Of a DNA stretch of 53,732 nt, positions 52,233 to 53,732 are shown one piece after another. Made by a program: the position numbers and the translations under genes. Location of the stretch: the NCBI GenBank assembly GCA_002724245.1, contig PBOG01000183.1, positions 1-53,732 on the forward strand. Reading direction: 5' to 3'. The notes beneath the pieces were generated by a model. The model did no database searches. It had not been told where the DNA came from and worked only from the letters and a program-made list of their open reading frames with translations. The DNA is from Planctomycetaceae bacterium. Lineage in GTDB: Bacteria > Planctomycetota > Planctomycetia > Pirellulales > Pirellulaceae. Each line of letters opens with the position of its first letter. Position 1 is the stretch's first letter.

Positions 52233-53732
52233 ATGACGCGCATTCCGTTACATTGGCAAATCTTGATTGCCATGTCTCTCGGTGCTTCAATCGGGCTGGT
52301 ATTGAATATCTATGGTGGTGAAGACCACACCGACGCCCCGGTGGTCATCGAACAAGCTGATGTACAGCCTTACGGGATGACAAAGTCCGTTCGCATACAA
52401 GCCGGCACCATCTGGGCATCCGATAGTCCCCATGAAATCCACATGCAGATTTCGCAACCGCAGGCGCAGGGGACTCGGCGAATTTTTGTTGGCGTGTTGG
52501 GAGAAGCAGCAACCGAACAGCCCAAAGGCGAACAACTTGTCGACGTTTTCGAACAAGATGCAAATGCGCCTCCACTTCCAGCAAACGAAACCATCAGTGA
52601 GGTAATCGCCCCCAGTTTGAAAGAGCTCAAGAAACTCGATGCTGAAGCGTACGTGCTCTTCCAGCGTCATGGGCGCTCACCAGCCCGCACCGTCGGGGAC
52701 CTGGGAAAGCGACTCGGAGACCTGTTTCTGCGTCTACTGAAAATGGTATCAGTTCCACTGATTCTGTTTTCATTAGCGTCCGGTGTACTAGGCCTCGGAC
52801 AAGCGGACCGGCTAGGCAAGATGTTTGGCCGTACGCTTCTATATTACGTCTCCACCAGCCTGCTGGCGATTCTCACCGGTTTGTTTATGGTCAATTTGAT
52901 CCGTCCTGGAGCAGACGACGCAAGGCAAGTGCCCGACCAATTGGAACAAGCCCGAGAACAGGGGAAGCAGCTTTCCACAGTCTTATTTGAACAACTTGAA
53001 AACCTGATTCCGGTAAATCCGATCCAAGCTACAGCCGATGGCCAGTTTCTGGGAATCATTGCTTTCAGCCTGGCATTCTCGATATTCACGCTTTTGGTCG
53101 GCGGCCAAACGGCAGAAACTGTACGCGGTCTGGCGACTGCGGGATTCTCGGTGATGATGCGGATGACCATGGCCATCGTCAGACTGGCGCCACTGGGCGT
53201 TTTCTGCCTGATGCTATTTGCAGCGGCAACCCAGGGCATTGAGGTCTTCGGCCGGTTGGGATGGTATATGCTGACCGTTGCCTGCGCATTGGTATTTCAT
53301 GCCGTGGTCATTCTGCCACTCATCCTCAAATTCGTGGCGAAACGCAGCCCCCTGGAATTTGCCAAGGCGATGAGCCCAGCGTTGTTTACCGCTTTCAGTT
53401 CGGCCTCGAGCAACGCGACGCTGCCACTAACATTAACCAGTGTTGAACAGCGGGCGGGTGTCAGCAATCGCGTCAGTTCATTTGTGTTGCCCCTCGGCGC
53501 GACAGTCAACATGGACGGAACCGCGTTGTATGAAGTGGTCGCAGTTTTCTTCATTGCCAATTTGACCCCTGGTGTCGAGCTGGGCATGATGCAGCAGATC
53601 AGTGTCGTCTTCACCGCTTTGCTCGCCAGCATCGGAGCCGCCGGCATACCCCACGCAGGGTTGGTGATGATGGTGATCATCCTGCAAGCGGTCGGTCTAC
53701 CGACCGAATCGCAAGGCCTGATCATCGCAGTC
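52233..53732 (+). CDS. Na+/dicarboxylate (or amino acid) symporter with long first loop (partial, 3' end outside window)
   Basis: 500 codons are visible and the gene leaves the window. ATG 52233 follows an AAGAG. The protein belongs to the dicarboxylate/amino acid:cation symporter family (DctA/GltP). Landmarks: LGDLFLRLLKMVSVPLI (second helix), the serine-rich re-entrant loop SSASSNATLPLTL (about 388-400) and NMDGTALYE (about 425-433), which bind sodium and substrate. The first helix (about 7-28) is followed by about 135 hydrophilic residues, of which roughly 120 are extra, before the second helix; a short loop is normal. With the usual topology this loop is periplasmic. Substrate likely C4-dicarboxylate or acidic amino acid. 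Confidence 0.92.
   Translation, partial: MTRIPLHWQILIAMSLGASIGLVLNIYGGEDHTDAPVVIEQADVQPYGMTKSVRIQAGTIWASDSPHEIHMQISQPQAQGTRRIFVGVLGEAATEQPKGEQLVDVFEQDANAPPLPANETISEVIAPSLKELKKLDAEAYVLFQRHGRSPARTVGDLGKRLGDLFLRLLKMVSVPLILFSLASGVLGLGQADRLGKMFGRTLLYYVSTSLLAILTGLFMVNLIRPGADDARQVPDQLEQAREQGKQLSTVLFEQLENLIPVNPIQATADGQFLGIIAFSLAFSIFTLLVGGQTAETVRGLATAGFSVMMRMTMAIVRLAPLGVFCLMLFAAATQGIEVFGRLGWYMLTVACALVFHAVVILPLILKFVAKRSPLEFAKAMSPALFTAFSSASSNATLPLTLTSVEQRAGVSNRVSSFVLPLGATVNMDGTALYEVVAVFFIANLTPGVELGMMQQISVVFTALLASIGAAGIPHAGLVMMVIILQAVGLPTESQGLIIAV

Overview
The window looks like chromosomal DNA from a planctomycete, probably close to the Pirellulaceae. The evidence is three loci of the DUF1501 and DUF1549/DUF1553 (PSCyt) secreted families, an ECF-type sigma factor followed by a Ser/Thr kinase with a large C-terminal extension, several von Willebrand A (VWA) proteins, a MoxR ATPase, Tat-type signals and many conserved proteins of unknown role. 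GC content looks mid-50s by eye. No rRNA, tRNA, CRISPR array, IS element or phage gene was recognised. The density is about 36 protein genes in 53.7 kb, with both end genes cut by the window.

Layout. 1-1579 (-) is the cut end of a HlyD/MacA-type efflux adaptor lipoprotein with a Gly/Lys pentapeptide repeat tail. 2157-6147 (+) is the sigma factor and kinase pair. 6382-7710 (+) is an MFS carrier. 7755-9455 (-) is a VWA protein, divergent from a TIM-barrel sugar isomerase/epimerase (9563-10384). 10494-10889 (-) is a two-cluster ferredoxin and 11225-11866 (+) a small exported unknown. 12117-16752 (+) is a complete sugar ABC importer in the order (ATPase+permease fusion), permease, binding lipoprotein. 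17176-18705 (+) is a secreted protein with two copies of a beta-sandwich-like unit. 20398-18804 (-) is a threonylcarbamoyl-AMP synthase fused to a YwlE-like phosphatase, followed 2 bp later by rpiB. 20634-21605 (+) is an NHL-repeat protein. 21767-26016 (+) is a membrane VWA protein plus MoxR ATPase. 26192-27694 (+) is a divergent xylulokinase-like protein and 27780-28760 (-) a D-2-hydroxyacid dehydrogenase.

The second half starts with two DUF1549/DUF1553-DUF1501 gene pairs (28981-33036 and 34870-39163, both +). Between them lie a 49-residue lysine-rich protein (33220-33369, +) and a zinc-ribbon VWA protein (33449-34603, -). Then come an aspartoacylase-type metallohydrolase (39379-40380, +), an orphan sugar permease with a large inserted soluble domain (40635-42224, -), an acidic unknown (42737-43312, +), a DUF2071 protein (43460-44182, +), a lone DUF1501 protein (44248-45633, -), a leucine-rich-repeat protein (45739-47124, -), a PQQ-type beta-propeller (47232-48506, +), a PhyH dioxygenase (48552-49334, +), a Gfo/Idh/MocA oxidoreductase (49447-50484, +), a RecQ-like helicase without its zinc site (50573-52096, +) and the start of a Na+/dicarboxylate-type symporter with a long inserted loop (52233 to window end, +).

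Functional picture. Much of the window fits carbohydrate scavenging: an ABC importer, an orphan permease, sugar isomerases, a kinase homologue, dehydrogenases and Gfo/Idh/MocA and PhyH enzymes, with secreted planctomycete families of unknown chemistry. The most unusual items are the TsaC/arginine-phosphatase-like fusion, the permease and symporter with inserted soluble domains, the ATPase-permease fusion, the xylulokinase homologue that has lost its first catalytic Asp, and the tiny lysine-rich protein. All assignments come from reading motifs; no database search was possible.
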